Positions 9,670 to 20,700 of a stretch of DNA of 64,000 bases are shown one piece after another. Position numbers and translations under genes: made by a program. The stretch spans positions 4,840,580 to 4,904,579 of the forward strand of contig NZ_AP025018.1 of assembly GCF_019977735.1 (NCBI RefSeq). Reading direction: 5' to 3'. The DNA is from Calothrix sp. PCC 7716. GTDB taxonomy: Bacteria; Cyanobacteriota; Cyanobacteriia; Cyanobacteriales; Nostocaceae. A model generated the notes under the pieces. That model ran no database searches, was not told where the DNA came from, and saw nothing but the letters and a program-made list of their open reading frames with translations. Numbering within the stretch: the first letter of the stretch is position 1; every line of letters begins with the position of its first letter.

Positions 9670-10656
9670 ATGAAACGTCGAAATTTAATTAGTGCATTGA
9701 GCGTTATCGGTTTGGTTGCAAGCAATACATTCAGCAGTGCTTATGCTGTAACGTTTACGCCACCAGCAGGAAATAGGGCGCCTAGTCAAGCAACAGGTGG
9801 AGCTTCCCGTGGTAATTTATTTACTCCCAAGAAAGGAAATGGCACCCCTAGTCAAGCAACAGGTGGAGCTTCCCGTGGTAATTTATTTACCCCCAAGAAA
9901 GGAAATGGCACCCCTAGACAAGCAACGGGAGGAGCTTCCAGGGGCAATTTATTTACCCCCAAGAAAGGAAATGGCACCCCTAGACAAGCAACGGGAGGAG
10001 CTTCCAGGGGCAATTTATTTACCCCCAAGATAGGTAACAGCGCTCCTCAACAAGCTAGTGGTGAAGCTTCCCGCGTTGGCAATTACTATTTAAACCCTTC
10101 GATGGTAGCATCATCTAGTACAGCGGCATTAATTGGACTGATGCCACAAAGTTACTATGGGACAACAGTATCTGAGCGTCCAAGTGTAATGGTATATCTT
10201 CCTGCTTCTAATGCAGAAGAAGCTGTGTTTAGTATCAAGGATGAAGCTGGTAACATGCACCACCAGATGACCATTCCTGTTGCAGGAAAATCTGGCGTAA
10301 TTGCTGTCAAACTACCTGCTGATGCACCCGCTTTAGCCCTTGGCAAAAACTACCAATGGTTCCTAGCACTGAAAGTAGATGGAAAACTTAGTCCAAGCAC
10401 ACCTTACGTTGATGGTTGGATTCAACGCATCCAACCCAGCGCTGAATTGGCAACGGCTATGCAGCAAAAAAATCTGCTGAAACAAGCGGAAGCTTTAGGT
10501 AAAAATGGTGTGTGGTATGACTGTATAGCAACAATGGCTGGATTACGCACTGCCCAACCTGAGAATGTAACTATTATTAACCAATGGGAAGAACTTCTTT
10601 CCTCTGTTGGTTTGAAGGAGATTGTAACGGCGCCGTTATTAGCATCTGCAAATTAA
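9670..10656 (+). CDS. DUF928 protein with 22-residue tandem repeats
   Basis: A 328-residue exported protein (signal peptide to about residue 26, SSAYA). The DUF928 hallmarks are the ASRG-type segment and the domain from about residue 150 (PQSYYGTTVSERPSVMVYLP, NYQWFLALKVDGK, a NGVWYD motif). DUF928 has no known biochemical function but is routinely found beside CHAT/CHASE2 genes in cyanobacteria. Here the GGASRG segment is amplified: four nearly identical 22-residue units (GNGTPSQATGGASRG plus NLFTPKK) and a degenerate fifth lie before the domain. The relative at 33992-34678 has no such repeat. Confidence 0.87.
   Translation: MKRRNLISALSVIGLVASNTFSSAYAVTFTPPAGNRAPSQATGGASRGNLFTPKKGNGTPSQATGGASRGNLFTPKKGNGTPRQATGGASRGNLFTPKKGNGTPRQATGGASRGNLFTPKIGNSAPQQASGEASRVGNYYLNPSMVASSSTAALIGLMPQSYYGTTVSERPSVMVYLPASNAEEAVFSIKDEAGNMHHQMTIPVAGKSGVIAVKLPADAPALALGKNYQWFLALKVDGKLSPSTPYVDGWIQRIQPSAELATAMQQKNLLKQAEALGKNGVWYDCIATMAGLRTAQPENVTIINQWEELLSSVGLKEIVTAPLLASAN
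9769..10032 (+). repeat. Four 66-bp in-frame tandem repeats
   Basis: Four head-to-tail 66-bp units, each opening GGAAAT (9769, 9835, 9901, 9967), with a diverged fifth from 10033. Units 3 and 4 are almost identical at the DNA level, showing recent duplication. Length variation would keep the reading frame. Confidence 0.9.
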
Positions 10657-10668
10657 AAAACTTGCCAG

Positions 10669-10719
10669 ATTTCCGATTTCTTCAAGAAGTCGGGAATCTT
10701 AGGAATCTTAGGAATCTTA
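10669..10719. repeat. Hairpin plus 9-bp tandem repeat between DUF928 and CHASE2 genes
   Basis: GATTTCCGATTTC pairs imperfectly with GAAGTCGGGAATC across a short loop, followed by three copies of AGGAATCTT. There is no T run, so it may be an RNA-level attenuator or processing site rather than a strong terminator. Confidence 0.4.
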
Positions 10720-10735
10720 AACGTGTGGCACAATT

Positions 10736-13516
10736 ATGTGGGGCAAATTTCAAGCTTTTCTTCGACAAAATCGCAGTGTTTTAATTATTACTCCCACTGT
10801 TGCTCTGACAGTTATTGTGGGGCAGTCTTTGGGACTTTTTAACTTGCTTGAGTGGAAATTTCGGGATGAATTGGCGCGACTACGTTCTTCTCATACACTA
10901 GCTGATGAAATCACAATCGTCACCATTGATGAACGTGATATCCAATCAGTAGGTAAATGGCCTATTCCAGATTGGTCATTGGCACAATTACTCGGAAAAA
11001 TTCAAGCGCAACAACCCCGTTCCATTGGACTCGACCTGTATCGGGATTTGCCGGAAGGAAATGGGAATGAGCAACTCACGGAAATTTTTCGTACTACTCC
11101 CAATTTGATTGGAGTTGAGAAAATTACTGGTGAGCGTGTTAATCCACCACCAGAACTGAAAAAAAGTAACCAAGTCGGATTATCTGACTTGGTTTTAGAT
11201 GGCGATCGCCATGTGCGTCGTGCCCTACTCACAGCAGAAGATGCCAAAGAAGATGGTAAAATCAAAGCTGGACTAGCAACCCTTGTCGCGCTTAAGTATC
11301 TCGAAGCTGAAAAAATCACCTTAGAATCTGTTGACGAAAAGCAGCAAAAGTTTCAATTGGGCAAGGCAATTTACCAGCCACTCAAAAATCAAGAAGCTGG
11401 TTATAGTGATGCTGATGTTGGAGGTTATCAAATTCTGCTCAACTGGCATGGTTCAGAAACTAAATTTCATACAGTTTCTATGCGCGATGTCTTAGCAGGA
11501 AAAATTCCGGCAAATTTGATGCGTGATCGTATGGTATTTATTGGTTCAACAGCTGCCAGCACCAATGACTTTTTTAGCACACCCTTTAGTTCCTCGTTAG
11601 TTTCTGCCCAAAAGCCAACACCAGGTGTTGTTATTCATGCCAATATTGCTCATCAACTAGTACAAGCCGCAAAAACAGGAAAAGGTAACCTTCGCGGCAT
11701 TTCAGGTATATCCTCATCGCTTTGGATTTTTGCTTGGTCTATTCTTGGTTCTTCCGGTAGCTGGTGGTTAGCCAATCTACATACTAAACAAACGATTCCA
11801 GGTGGTAAGATTTTCTGGACAAGTGCAGGTATCAGTGTAGTATTGATAGGAGGCGCCTATGGAATGTTTTTGAATGGTATTTTGATTCCGGTAACACCAG
11901 TATTGACTGTATTTATTGCCAGTGTAATTGCCACAACAAATGCCTACAAGCAAGATCAATTGGAAAATACCAATCGTCTGCTAGAAATGACAAACGAACA
12001 ACTATTAGATTATTCCAAAACCTTGGAGTTAAAAGTCGAAGAGCGAACTCACGATTTGAAGCAGGCAAAGCAAGCTGCTGATGCTGCTAATCAGGCAAAA
12101 AGCGAGTTTCTTGCCAATATGAGCCACGAGTTACGCACACCGCTTAATGGTATCATGGGTTTTGCTCAGGTGTTAGAAGGTTCGCCAAACTTGACAGAGA
12201 AAAACCGAGAAGGAGTTAGCATCATCTATCAATGCGGTTCGCACCTGTTGACGCTAATTAATGACATTCTCGACCTATCGAAAATTGAAGCTCGGAGATT
12301 AGAATTAGTCACTGCTAGCGTAGATTTATCTAGTTTCTTACATGGTGTGACTGAAATTTGTGGTATTCGAGCCGAGCAGAAAGGCATCACTTTTAATGTT
12401 TTAATTAGTGATAACTTACCAGTTGCAATTGAAACAGATGAAAAACGACTGCGGCAAGTGTTAATTAATTTGCTGGGCAATGCCATCAAATTTACAGACA
12501 AGGGTGGTGTGTTTTTTAAAATAGAAGTGCTAGAAACTAAGCAAAATTCCTCACAATCCCCAATTGCTAAAATTCGCTTCCAAATTGAAGACACGGGTGT
12601 GGGAATGTCACCAGAACAATTGGAAAAAATCTTTTTGCCCTTTGAGCAAGTGGGTTCGGCAGAGCAACGTTCTGAAGGTACTGGTTTGGGATTAGCCATC
12701 AGTCACAGAATAGCTGCATTGATGGGGAGCCAAATTCAGGTGCAAAGTCACTTGGGTGAAGGCAGTGTATTTTGGTTGGATTTGGCAGTACCAGTAACCC
12801 TTGGCAGTGAGTTGCATAGAGGGGGAATCGCTTCAACCCAGCAAAATATTACTAGGATTCAAGGTAATGCACCTCAAGTTCTGATTGTCGATGATGATGA
12901 TAACCACCGTTCAATCTTAAGCAGCTTGCTACAAGAAATTGGTTGCCGAATCCTAGAAGCAAGCGATGGAAAACAAGGTTTGCAATTAGCAACCGAAAAT
13001 AAACCAGATGTAATTATGCTCGATTTAGCTATGCCAAATATGGATGGTTTTGAACTTATGATTCACCTACAATCGCATCCACAAAGCAGTTCTATTCCCA
13101 TTATCGTTTCTAGTGCTAACGTATTTGAAGAAAATCGTCAACGGAGTTTACAGGCAGGGGCAACAGCATTTATACCCAAACCTCTTCAAAAAAATGAATT
13201 ACTCAATGCATTACAATCGTTGCTCAAAGTTGACTGGATTTATAACAAATCTATATCGCAACCGCCATCTCCCCAATCTAAACAGACAAACGATAGCGAA
13301 TGGGTAATTCCATCTCAGGATGTTTTGCAACAACTATATCATTTGGCAATGATGGGGGATATATCAGCAATAGAGGAAATATTAAAAGAGCAAGTAGAAG
13401 CAAACAAACAGTTAGTTCCCTTTATAACTGAATTAAATAAGCTTACTAATAGTTTTCAAACAGCAAAAATACGTAAATTTATTAAATCTTTAGTTGTAGA
13501 AGAAACACTAAAATGA
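10736..13516 (+). CDS. CHASE2 sensor hybrid histidine kinase
   Basis: A 926-residue membrane sensor. Residues about 12-35 form a first membrane segment, then an extracytoplasmic CHASE2 domain ([33 protein letters not shown]), then membrane segments at about 325-405. A coiled-coil linker leads to HisKA (His464 in [12 protein letters not shown]), HATPase ([26 protein letters not shown]) and a receiver domain (VLIVDDDDN, phospho-Asp763 in IMLDLAMP, Lys in FIPKPL). A short helical tail follows. It overlaps the next gene by four bases (ATGA), so the two are translationally coupled. CHASE2 ligands are unknown. The same domain is fused to CHAT in the gene at 31677-33974. Confidence 0.92.
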   Translation: MWGKFQAFLRQNRSVLIITPTVALTVIVGQSLGLFNLLEWKFRDELARLRSSHTLADEITIVTIDERDIQSVGKWPIPDWSLAQLLGKIQAQQPRSIGLDLYRDLPEGNGNEQLTEIFRTTPNLIGVEKITGERVNPPPELKKSNQVGLSDLVLDGDRHVRRALLTAEDAKEDGKIKAGLATLVALKYLEAEKITLESVDEKQQKFQLGKAIYQPLKNQEAGYSDADVGGYQILLNWHGSETKFHTVSMRDVLAGKIPANLMRDRMVFIGSTAASTNDFFSTPFSSSLVSAQKPTPGVVIHANIAHQLVQAAKTGKGNLRGISGISSSLWIFAWSILGSSGSWWLANLHTKQTIPGGKIFWTSAGISVVLIGGAYGMFLNGILIPVTPVLTVFIASVIATTNAYKQDQLENTNRLLEMTNEQLLDYSKTLELKVEERTHDLKQAKQAADAANQAKSEFLANMSHELRTPLNGIMGFAQVLEGSPNLTEKNREGVSIIYQCGSHLLTLINDILDLSKIEARRLELVTASVDLSSFLHGVTEICGIRAEQKGITFNVLISDNLPVAIETDEKRLRQVLINLLGNAIKFTDKGGVFFKIEVLETKQNSSQSPIAKIRFQIEDTGVGMSPEQLEKIFLPFEQVGSAEQRSEGTGLGLAISHRIAALMGSQIQVQSHLGEGSVFWLDLAVPVTLGSELHRGGIASTQQNITRIQGNAPQVLIVDDDDNHRSILSSLLQEIGCRILEASDGKQGLQLATENKPDVIMLDLAMPNMDGFELMIHLQSHPQSSSIPIIVSSANVFEENRQRSLQAGATAFIPKPLQKNELLNALQSLLKVDWIYNKSISQPPSPQSKQTNDSEWVIPSQDVLQQLYHLAMMGDISAIEEILKEQVEANKQLVPFITELNKLTNSFQTAKIRKFIKSLVVEETLK

Positions 13517-14808
13517 TAAACGATTCTTTTGCCAAACCAATGTCTATTCTTTTAGTAGACGATAATCCTAATAATCTTAAAGTGCTATCGGAAACAATTC
13601 AGGGATATGGGTGGAAAGCTTTGATGGCAACAGATGGAGAATCAGCCATTGAACAAGCAGAATATGCTCAACCCGATTTAATTATTTTAGATGTGATGAT
13701 GCCCGGTATTGATGGCTTTGAAACTTGTCGCAGGTTAAAAGCTAATTTAATCACTGAGACTATTCCAGTAATTTTTATGACCGCTTTATCTAATGCCACA
13801 GATAAGGTCAAAGGATTGGAAATTGGCGCCGTTGATTATATTACCAAACCCTTTCAACAAGAAGAAGTAATTGCTCGATTAAAATTACATTTAAAAATAT
13901 CGCATCTTACCCGCACCTTAGAACAACAGGTATCTGAGCGTACCGCAGAATTAACCAAATCCTTAAAGCAACTACAAGACACCCAGATACAAATGATTCA
14001 GAGCGAGAAAATGTCGGCATTGGGTAATTTAGTAGCAGGGATAGCTCACGAAATGAATAATCCCCTTGGCTTTATATCAGCTAGTCTCAAACAGGCAAAA
14101 CCCAGTATTGATGATATTCTTGAACACTTGAAACTTTATCAACAAAGTTTACCATCACCAAACCAAGAAATCCTCAATCATGCTGAGGAAATCGATTTGG
14201 ATTATTCCATACAAGACTTGTCAAAGATGATTGACTCCATGTTAATGGCTTGTGATCGTATTAAAAATATTAGCAATAGTTTAAGAACATTTTCTAGAGC
14301 AGATCGAGACTATAAACAACCATTTAAATTGCATGAAGGAATTGATAGCACAATATTAATTCTCAAGCATCGTCTCAAAGCAAACGAACTGCGTCCAGCA
14401 ATTGAGGTATTTACAGAGTACGATAACATACCTGAAGTTGAATGTTTTCCTGGTCAATTAAATCAAGTTTTTATGAATATTCTGGCAAATGCGATTGATG
14501 CTTTAGATGAATCTAACGTCGGTCGTAGTTTTGAGCAAATTAAAGCTAATCCTAATCGAATTACAATTACAACCTTTGTCGTAGATAAACAGGTAAAAGT
14601 GATTATTGCTGATAATGGTATTGGTATGAGTGAACAAGTTCAGCAACGTATTTTTGACAACTTATTTACTACTAAAGGTGTAAATAAAGGTACAGGGTTA
14701 GGGTTAGCGATTGCAAAACAAATTATTATTGATAAGCACGATGGAAAAATTGACTGTTGTTCAACCCTTGGTGAAGGAACAAAGTTTACAATTTCTCTGC
14801 CCATTTAA
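13513..14808 (+). CDS. Response regulator-histidine kinase fusion
   Basis: A 431-residue cytoplasmic protein: receiver domain first ([11 protein letters not shown], phospho-Asp60 in [13 protein letters not shown], Lys in YITKPFQ), then a coiled coil and HisKA (His179 in [12 protein letters not shown]), then HATPase ([29 protein letters not shown]). The ATG overlaps the stop of the CHASE2 kinase. This is the expected phosphorelay partner: the CHASE2 kinase receiver could pass phosphate through an Hpt protein not seen here, or the kinases may cross-talk. No DNA-binding domain is present. Confidence 0.92.
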   Translation: MINDSFAKPMSILLVDDNPNNLKVLSETIQGYGWKALMATDGESAIEQAEYAQPDLIILDVMMPGIDGFETCRRLKANLITETIPVIFMTALSNATDKVKGLEIGAVDYITKPFQQEEVIARLKLHLKISHLTRTLEQQVSERTAELTKSLKQLQDTQIQMIQSEKMSALGNLVAGIAHEMNNPLGFISASLKQAKPSIDDILEHLKLYQQSLPSPNQEILNHAEEIDLDYSIQDLSKMIDSMLMACDRIKNISNSLRTFSRADRDYKQPFKLHEGIDSTILILKHRLKANELRPAIEVFTEYDNIPEVECFPGQLNQVFMNILANAIDALDESNVGRSFEQIKANPNRITITTFVVDKQVKVIIADNGIGMSEQVQQRIFDNLFTTKGVNKGTGLGLAIAKQIIIDKHDGKIDCCSTLGEGTKFTISLPI

Positions 14809-14875
14809 CTTTAATACCCGTGAATTAAATCAATAAAACCAGCGCACAGAAGAAAAGCAACCATACTCTTACCTG

Positions 14876-17800
14876 TTACACAGGAATTTGTATTGTGAAC
14901 TCCGTTCCTTGACCAAGCTCAGACCAGACATCAAGGCTACCATTATGTTTTTCTACCACAATTTGGCGAGCAATCGCCAGTCCCAATCCTGTACCTTTCC
15001 CCACTGCTTTGGTAGTGAATAAATGGTTAAATATTTTCTCCTTAATCTCTTGTGTCATACCCTTACCATTATCGCGGATACGGATATATACATAGTTTAA
15101 TATAACTTGAGTACGGATAATAATTTTTTGGGGATTGGCTTCCAGTTCTTTGAAGGATTGAGTTACTGCCATTTCGTCAAACATATCAATAGCATTCGCC
15201 AAGATATTCATAAATACCTGGTTTAATTGTCCAGGAAAGCATTCAATTGGCGGTAAATCTCCAAACTCTTCTATGACTTGAATTGCTGGACGGTGTTCGT
15301 TTGCTTTGAGACGATATTTCAAAATTAACAAAGTACTATCGATTCCCTCATGGAGATTGGCGCTAACTTTGTATTCGGTATCAGCACGGGAGAAGGTACG
15401 CAGGCTAGTACTGATATTTTTGATGCGCTCTGTCGCTCCTTTCATCGAATCAAATAACTTTGGTACGTCTGAGCAAAGAAATTCCAAGTCGATTTCTTCG
15501 GTATTGTCTTGAATTGGCTCAACTGGGTTGGGATAGTGCTGTTGATAAAGAGCTAAATGTCCCAGTAAATCTTGCACATATTCTTTACCGTTATTGATGC
15601 TGCCATTGAGAAAACCAATGGGGTTGTTGATTTCATGGGCAACCCCAGCAACCAGATTTCCCAAGGATGCCATTTTTTCGCTTTGCACCACTTGCAATTG
15701 TGATTGTTCAAGCTGCTGGGCGTAGATTTGTGCCTGTTGATACAAACGGGCATTTAAGAGCGAAATGGCAGCTTGGGTACAGAGGAAGTTAAGAATCAAC
15801 AGGCGCTCGTGAGTAAAAACACCACTGTTAAGGTGGTTTTTTAGGTATAAAATACCAATCAGATGACCTTGATTGAGGAGGGGTAAACAGAGAATACTCT
15901 TGGGTTGCCGTTCTCTGAGATAGTCATCAATTACGGGTAAATCGGTTTTTAGTTTGTCAATTAATACAGTTTCTTGGGTGTTTTTAACATATTGAATTAA
16001 TTTGACTGGGAGATGGGGATTATTTGCGAGAGGTTCGGTAATAAGTTGTACATCATCAAGTGTGGCGATCGCCCGCACTTGCCATTCCCCGGTATCACTG
16101 GGAAATATTAAAGCACAGCGATCACCCCCAGAATTTTGGAGAATAATTTGGGTGAGTTTATTTAGCAGCTCATCGAGTTGAATGGTGCTTCCGAGAGCTT
16201 GAGAAGCTTTGAGGATAGCCGTAAAGTCGAGAGCTTGATTGATGCTAGTACTGCTGGAGCTGCTATGAGTGCCGTTATGAGTTGATATTGCAGGTACAGC
16301 AATGGTCATTAGTGTGGTCAACATATCAGCCGATGTCGCTGTTTGTTGCAGGATGGGACGCAGCAATTGAGAATAACGGGTTTCCAAATCAGCAACTTTG
16401 GCAAAAGCACCCCAGCGACTGTAACAATAGTAAGCTTCTTGCATATAACCAGCTGCTACTTTTTCTTTGCCCCAATCGAGATAGAATTTAGCGGCTAGCT
16501 CGTTAGCCAGAGCTTCATCTTGGATGAAACGATTCGCATGAGCAGAGGCAATTGCCAAGTCATAGTGCGCGATTGCTTCCACCTTTTGCTCGAGTATGCG
16601 ATAGGTTTCAGCTGCAACCAATTGCCAACGGTGGTCATGGTTAAAAGGTGCATAGGTAGCCCAGCCTTTGAGGTTTTCTTGATGGGCTGTAATGCGTTCT
16701 AGAATGAGAGCTTGTTGTTCGGGTTCAGCATTGGGATAGCATCGAATCTGAATCAATGCATCGTAGTATTTCCAGATTGGAATCGAGAAGAAGCCACAGA
16801 CTCCATCACGATATTTTTCTAGTAGAGCTGCTAATTGTAGCGCTTGTTCATTCTGTTCAAATAGATAGTACAAATATAATTGATTGAGGTGAGTATAGAA
16901 CAATCCTGTTAGATCGTTCTGTCTTTCTAAGCTGGGAATCAGTTGTTCTGCATCAAAGATTTCGCCTTGCAAGTGGTAGGGCACTTTCGCCTGTCCTAAT
17001 AAATTTAAAACCGCTTGCAAATAAGTTTCATGGTATAGCAATGTCGCTTGCTGCTTAACTTGTCCAATCACTTGTCGATAAGCTAGCATTTCTTCGACCA
17101 GTCCCTGCAACTCTTGCCCTGCATAATATTGATACTGGCTGTAGATCCATAGATTCAGGGCGACACATTCCCAATCACCACTTTCCAACCCGCTACGGTA
17201 GCCTTCTAATAGGGATGGAATCACATCATGCAGTGGCTCTCGCCAATGACGGATGAAGCTACTGACAATGAAGTAGGCTCTGCTTTTAAAAGAGGTGACC
17301 TGAAGTTTCTCCAACAGTGCCAGAGAAAGCTGCCCAAATTCATAGCCCGTGGAAATATCCCCCATAATACCACATACAATAAAGCCATAATCCGCATAGG
17401 AAAAAATTGAGGAAGGAGAATTACCATACTCAATAGAGAGTTCTACTTGCTTGAAAGTCAGTAAGGGCAATAGAGAAGGTACCGCAATATAAGCAGAAGG
17501 AGCAAGTTTGGTGAGAATTTGCATCGCGGCTAATATCTGTGGATCTTCCATGTTCGGTAGTTCCAGAAGGCTCAACGGCTCACGTCCTTGCCAAGCCTGC
17601 CGAGATCGCTCATATGCTACTCCAATATCAGCCAGGGTTGGGTGAGGTGGAAACTCAATACCTAATTGTTTAAGGACTTGCAGGCCTGTCTCAACCACTT
17701 GCAAAAATTCACCTTGCGATCGCAACGCCATTATCCGAGTTTTGTATACTTTAATGCAATCGAGTATTGAGGTTGCTTGTTGCAACACCAGTCCGCCCCA

Positions 17801-19381
17801 AGCTTCTAAGTTCTCAAACTCCGTATTCAAATAAGCTGCATCCAAACGTTGATGATGGAGACCTAAAGTAAGTGCATAGTGGTTCTTCCAGGCATCTTCA
17901 GGCAAAAGTTCAATTCCCTGATTCAGATAGGCGAGCGCAGCAGCATAAGCCGTGGAGTCGATTGCTTTGCGCCCTGCCAGCAAATTTAAGTGTGCCAATT
18001 CAAGCTTTTCTTGGGGTTCGACAGTGATTTGACTACCGAGATTCAAATGACCAACAATTTCAAAAATTCGCTCCTCATAGGTATCTGATGAAAAGTATGT
18101 AACTAACAATCGACCAATGCGATAATGAATCAGTGCTTTGTGTTCTTCAGGAATTAAAGAATAGGCAGCTTGTTGCACGCGATCGTGCAAAAAACGATAA
18201 TTGAGGGTTTCCTGTGGGGAGTGCTGCGTTGCTTGAGTTTCTTCTAAATAAAATTTATACAGATCGCTTTGGGGCAAAATCAACCCTTCTTGTAATGCTT
18301 TCCACAGCGTCGTTGCCACCTCTGTTGGAGATTGCTGGGAAATAATCGCCAGTGTGTTTAAATCAAATTGATTACCGATACAAGCAGCTAATTTTAAAAT
18401 CTCTTGCGTTGCTTGGGGCAGCTTTTGCAATTGCTGCGCCATCAATTCAACCACATCCGAGGTCAAAGCAGCATCTCGTACTTGCACAATATCACACTGC
18501 CAATGTCCTGCATCTGGGTCGAAGGTAATTAACTGGTCTTGATGTAATGCCTTGAGAAACTGGGTAGTAAAGAAGGGATTCCCTTGGGTTTTCTGTATTA
18601 CTAGTTCTGTCAATGGTTGCACCACGGATGGGGGAGCATGAAGGGTATCAGCAATCAAGCAATTGAGATTGGTTAAATTCAGAGGTTGTAGGGTGATGGT
18701 GTGGATGATTGCCCCTGTTTTCTCCATCTGATTGAGAGTCAACATTAGCGGGTGAGCGGCAAAGACTTCCGAATCCCGATATGCTCCTAACAGTAATAAA
18801 CAACCCGTTTGTGACTCAGATATTAATACCTGAATCAAATTTAAGGAAGCCGAATCTGCCCATTGTAAATCATCGATAAACATTACTAACGGGTGTTCGG
18901 GGGTGGTAAAGATTTGAATAAACCTTTGAAACAACAAATTAAACCGATTCTGGGCTGCACTTCCTGATAATTCGGGTGCAGAGGGTTGCGCTCCAATTAC
19001 CCGCTCCAGTTCGGGAATCAGTTCAATAATTACTTGTGCATTTTCTCCCAATGCTTCTAAAATCTTGACTTTCCAGCTTTGCAATTGAGCATCGCTTTCG
19101 CTGAGTAATTGCCAGATTAAGTCACGGAAGGCTTGGACAAAGGCGCCAAAGGGAATATTCCGATTAAACTGGTCAAATTTACCTTTAATGAAGTAACCCC
19201 GTTGCTTAACAATCGGCTTATGTACTTCCGATACTACAGCAGTTTTACCAATTCCCGAAAAACCAGCCACCAACATCATTTCTGATGAACCTTGGGCAAC
19301 CCGTTCAAAAGCATCTAGCAGGGTTTGGACTTCGGTTTCTCGTCCATAGAGTTTTTCTGGAATATTGAAGCGCTCGCACAA
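14876..19381 (-). CDS. 5'-truncated ATPase-GAF-histidine kinase (kinase domain lost at an IS)
   Basis: Open for 1501 residues from a TTG at 19381. Order: AAA-type ATPase (Walker A GFSGIGKTAV near residue 45; Walker B MFIDDLQWAD near 170), a long helical region, GAF (about 1060-1210), HisKA with His1249 in VAGVAHEINNPIGF, and HATPase (GTGLGLAIA). Full-length family members begin with a roughly 270-residue Ser/Thr kinase domain followed by a linker ending in RD(L/I)..RF.IPEKLYGRE. Here the linker RDLCERFNIPEKLYGRE is the first thing left, and an in-frame stop inside the ISL3 end lies a few codons upstream. Expression would need an IS-borne promoter and a non-ATG start, so function is doubtful. 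The rest of the frame is intact. Confidence 0.85.
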   Translation of the reverse strand: MCERFNIPEKLYGRETEVQTLLDAFERVAQGSSEMMLVAGFSGIGKTAVVSEVHKPIVKQRGYFIKGKFDQFNRNIPFGAFVQAFRDLIWQLLSESDAQLQSWKVKILEALGENAQVIIELIPELERVIGAQPSAPELSGSAAQNRFNLLFQRFIQIFTTPEHPLVMFIDDLQWADSASLNLIQVLISESQTGCLLLLGAYRDSEVFAAHPLMLTLNQMEKTGAIIHTITLQPLNLTNLNCLIADTLHAPPSVVQPLTELVIQKTQGNPFFTTQFLKALHQDQLITFDPDAGHWQCDIVQVRDAALTSDVVELMAQQLQKLPQATQEILKLAACIGNQFDLNTLAIISQQSPTEVATTLWKALQEGLILPQSDLYKFYLEETQATQHSPQETLNYRFLHDRVQQAAYSLIPEEHKALIHYRIGRLLVTYFSSDTYEERIFEIVGHLNLGSQITVEPQEKLELAHLNLLAGRKAIDSTAYAAALAYLNQGIELLPEDAWKNHYALTLGLHHQRLDAAYLNTEFENLEAWGGLVLQQATSILDCIKVYKTRIMALRSQGEFLQVVETGLQVLKQLGIEFPPHPTLADIGVAYERSRQAWQGREPLSLLELPNMEDPQILAAMQILTKLAPSAYIAVPSLLPLLTFKQVELSIEYGNSPSSIFSYADYGFIVCGIMGDISTGYEFGQLSLALLEKLQVTSFKSRAYFIVSSFIRHWREPLHDVIPSLLEGYRSGLESGDWECVALNLWIYSQYQYYAGQELQGLVEEMLAYRQVIGQVKQQATLLYHETYLQAVLNLLGQAKVPYHLQGEIFDAEQLIPSLERQNDLTGLFYTHLNQLYLYYLFEQNEQALQLAALLEKYRDGVCGFFSIPIWKYYDALIQIRCYPNAEPEQQALILERITAHQENLKGWATYAPFNHDHRWQLVAAETYRILEQKVEAIAHYDLAIASAHANRFIQDEALANELAAKFYLDWGKEKVAAGYMQEAYYCYSRWGAFAKVADLETRYSQLLRPILQQTATSADMLTTLMTIAVPAISTHNGTHSSSSSTSINQALDFTAILKASQALGSTIQLDELLNKLTQIILQNSGGDRCALIFPSDTGEWQVRAIATLDDVQLITEPLANNPHLPVKLIQYVKNTQETVLIDKLKTDLPVIDDYLRERQPKSILCLPLLNQGHLIGILYLKNHLNSGVFTHERLLILNFLCTQAAISLLNARLYQQAQIYAQQLEQSQLQVVQSEKMASLGNLVAGVAHEINNPIGFLNGSINNGKEYVQDLLGHLALYQQHYPNPVEPIQDNTEEIDLEFLCSDVPKLFDSMKGATERIKNISTSLRTFSRADTEYKVSANLHEGIDSTLLILKYRLKANEHRPAIQVIEEFGDLPPIECFPGQLNQVFMNILANAIDMFDEMAVTQSFKELEANPQKIIIRTQVILNYVYIRIRDNGKGMTQEIKEKIFNHLFTTKAVGKGTGLGLAIARQIVVEKHNGSLDVWSELGQGTEFTIQIPV

Positions 19382-19386
19382 ATCCC

Positions 19387-20683
19387 GGCTCTTCCGTACT
19401 TAACTTGCTAAATTAATATTATAATGCCAAGAAAGTAAAGCTCTAATCTCAAAATTGCGGAAATTCTTAAAGCCAAATCCACTTCTTTTTATTAGCTTCA
19501 ATTTATTATTAATTCCTTCTACAACTGCATTGGTAGTTTTCCTATCAAAGTATCCTGCTACTTCTCCAAACCAGCGTTTAATTGTATTAACACTTTTTTG
19601 ATAATAAGGCTCAGCTTTTTTTAACCAATCGAGTAACCCTAATATTCCTGTTCCTGGGTCTTCAGTCGTATCAAATAAATTACGAAATTCTTCTTTCAAT
19701 GAATGCATTATTGCTAATAAAGGAGATGCTTCTCTAATTGTATCTAACTTTATTTTTTGCTTATCTGTTAGGTTCTCTTCTGCTTTTAAAATTGTATATT
19801 TGTTACCTTTTAAACTATCAAATATTTTTTCTCTCGATTCAACATTTAATTCCAACGCTGCTTTTTTTTCTGCTATTCTAGCTTGGTTCAACTCTTCGTG
19901 TATTATTTTTGTAACATGGAACCTATCCACTGTAACAACGGCGTTTGGGCAAATCTTCTCGATTAAATTTTTATAATTTCCGGTCATATCCATACTTACT
20001 TCTTCTATTTGTTCTAAAACTACTTTCCCCCACTTTATCATCACATTCTCTATATCAATTTGTTTTCTTTCTTTAACCAACCCTATTAATTTTCCTGTAT
20101 CTATATCTACAAGCACGACAATAAATTTTCCTTGACCTTTAACTAAACTTATTTCATCTATTCCTAACCTTACTAAATTACTAACATTTATTGGTAAAAT
20201 ATTTTTAACTATATCTTCAAGCATCGAATAAACTTCTTCCTCGCTTAATCCATTATTTTTGGCTACATTACTTACATCACTATGAATAAGCTGTTTAATA
20301 ATATTTTCCGCATATCGATGCGTATGCTTTCTTCTTGCTCCGACAAAATCAAGGTCTTCATTAAATGTTTTACAACATTTTTTACATTTAAATCTTCGTC
20401 TATTTATATTCAGTATTACTTCCTTATCTCCCATCGGTAAATCTTTAATTAAGTAATTTTGATTTTGGTGCAGATGGTCTGACTTTTTTCCGCACTGTGG
20501 ACATACTGCACTTTTAGTCTTTTTAGTTACTGATAAAATTAAGGTGTTACCCTCTTGTAGACTGGATTCTACTACTATGTCAGGTAAATTTAACAGTTCG
20601 GTCAAAACCCTTTTCATAACTGATTTTACTGAAACAAAAGATGATTATTTTAATATTTTAGCACGTAAAGCACGGGAGAGCCT
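19387..20683 (-). mobile_element. ISL3-family insertion sequence
   Basis: A 1297-bp element bounded by imperfect inverted repeats. The left end reads GGCTCTTCCGTACTTAAC and the right end, on the other strand, GGCTCTCCCGTGCTTTAC. The match continues through TGCTAAA. It contains one transposase gene. The flanks (CAAATCCC on the left, TTTTTGCT on the right) are not the 8-bp duplication expected for ISL3, so one side has been rearranged or deleted since insertion. Confidence 0.82.
19400..20617 (-). CDS. ISL3-family transposase
   Basis: 405 residues. The N-terminal zinc-binding domain has two CxxC pairs (CPQCGKK and CKKCCKTF). The DDE catalytic core shows GIDEISLVKG, SMDMTGNYK and, near the C terminus, NAVVEGINNKLK with the final Glu. 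The length is normal for ISL3 and the frame is intact, so it may be active. It catalyses cut-and-paste transposition of its own element. Confidence 0.93.
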   Translation of the reverse strand: MKRVLTELLNLPDIVVESSLQEGNTLILSVTKKTKSAVCPQCGKKSDHLHQNQNYLIKDLPMGDKEVILNINRRRFKCKKCCKTFNEDLDFVGARRKHTHRYAENIIKQLIHSDVSNVAKNNGLSEEEVYSMLEDIVKNILPINVSNLVRLGIDEISLVKGQGKFIVVLVDIDTGKLIGLVKERKQIDIENVMIKWGKVVLEQIEEVSMDMTGNYKNLIEKICPNAVVTVDRFHVTKIIHEELNQARIAEKKAALELNVESREKIFDSLKGNKYTILKAEENLTDKQKIKLDTIREASPLLAIMHSLKEEFRNLFDTTEDPGTGILGLLDWLKKAEPYYQKSVNTIKRWFGEVAGYFDRKTTNAVVEGINNKLKLIKRSGFGFKNFRNFEIRALLSWHYNINLAS

Positions 20684-20700
20684 TTTTGCTGAGATTTTTA

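Noticed and set aside
9769-10032. Regular 66-bp repeats as a CRISPR-like array
   Set aside because: They are in frame inside an exported DUF928 protein and encode a repeated peptide.
10584-10784. Open frame bridging the DUF928 and CHASE2 genes
   Set aside because: It overlaps both genes in another frame and contains the intergenic hairpin and tandem repeat; no ribosome site.
20544-20700. Longer N terminus for the small gene at 20701
   Set aside because: It would start inside the ISL3 transposase and cross the IS end at 20683.
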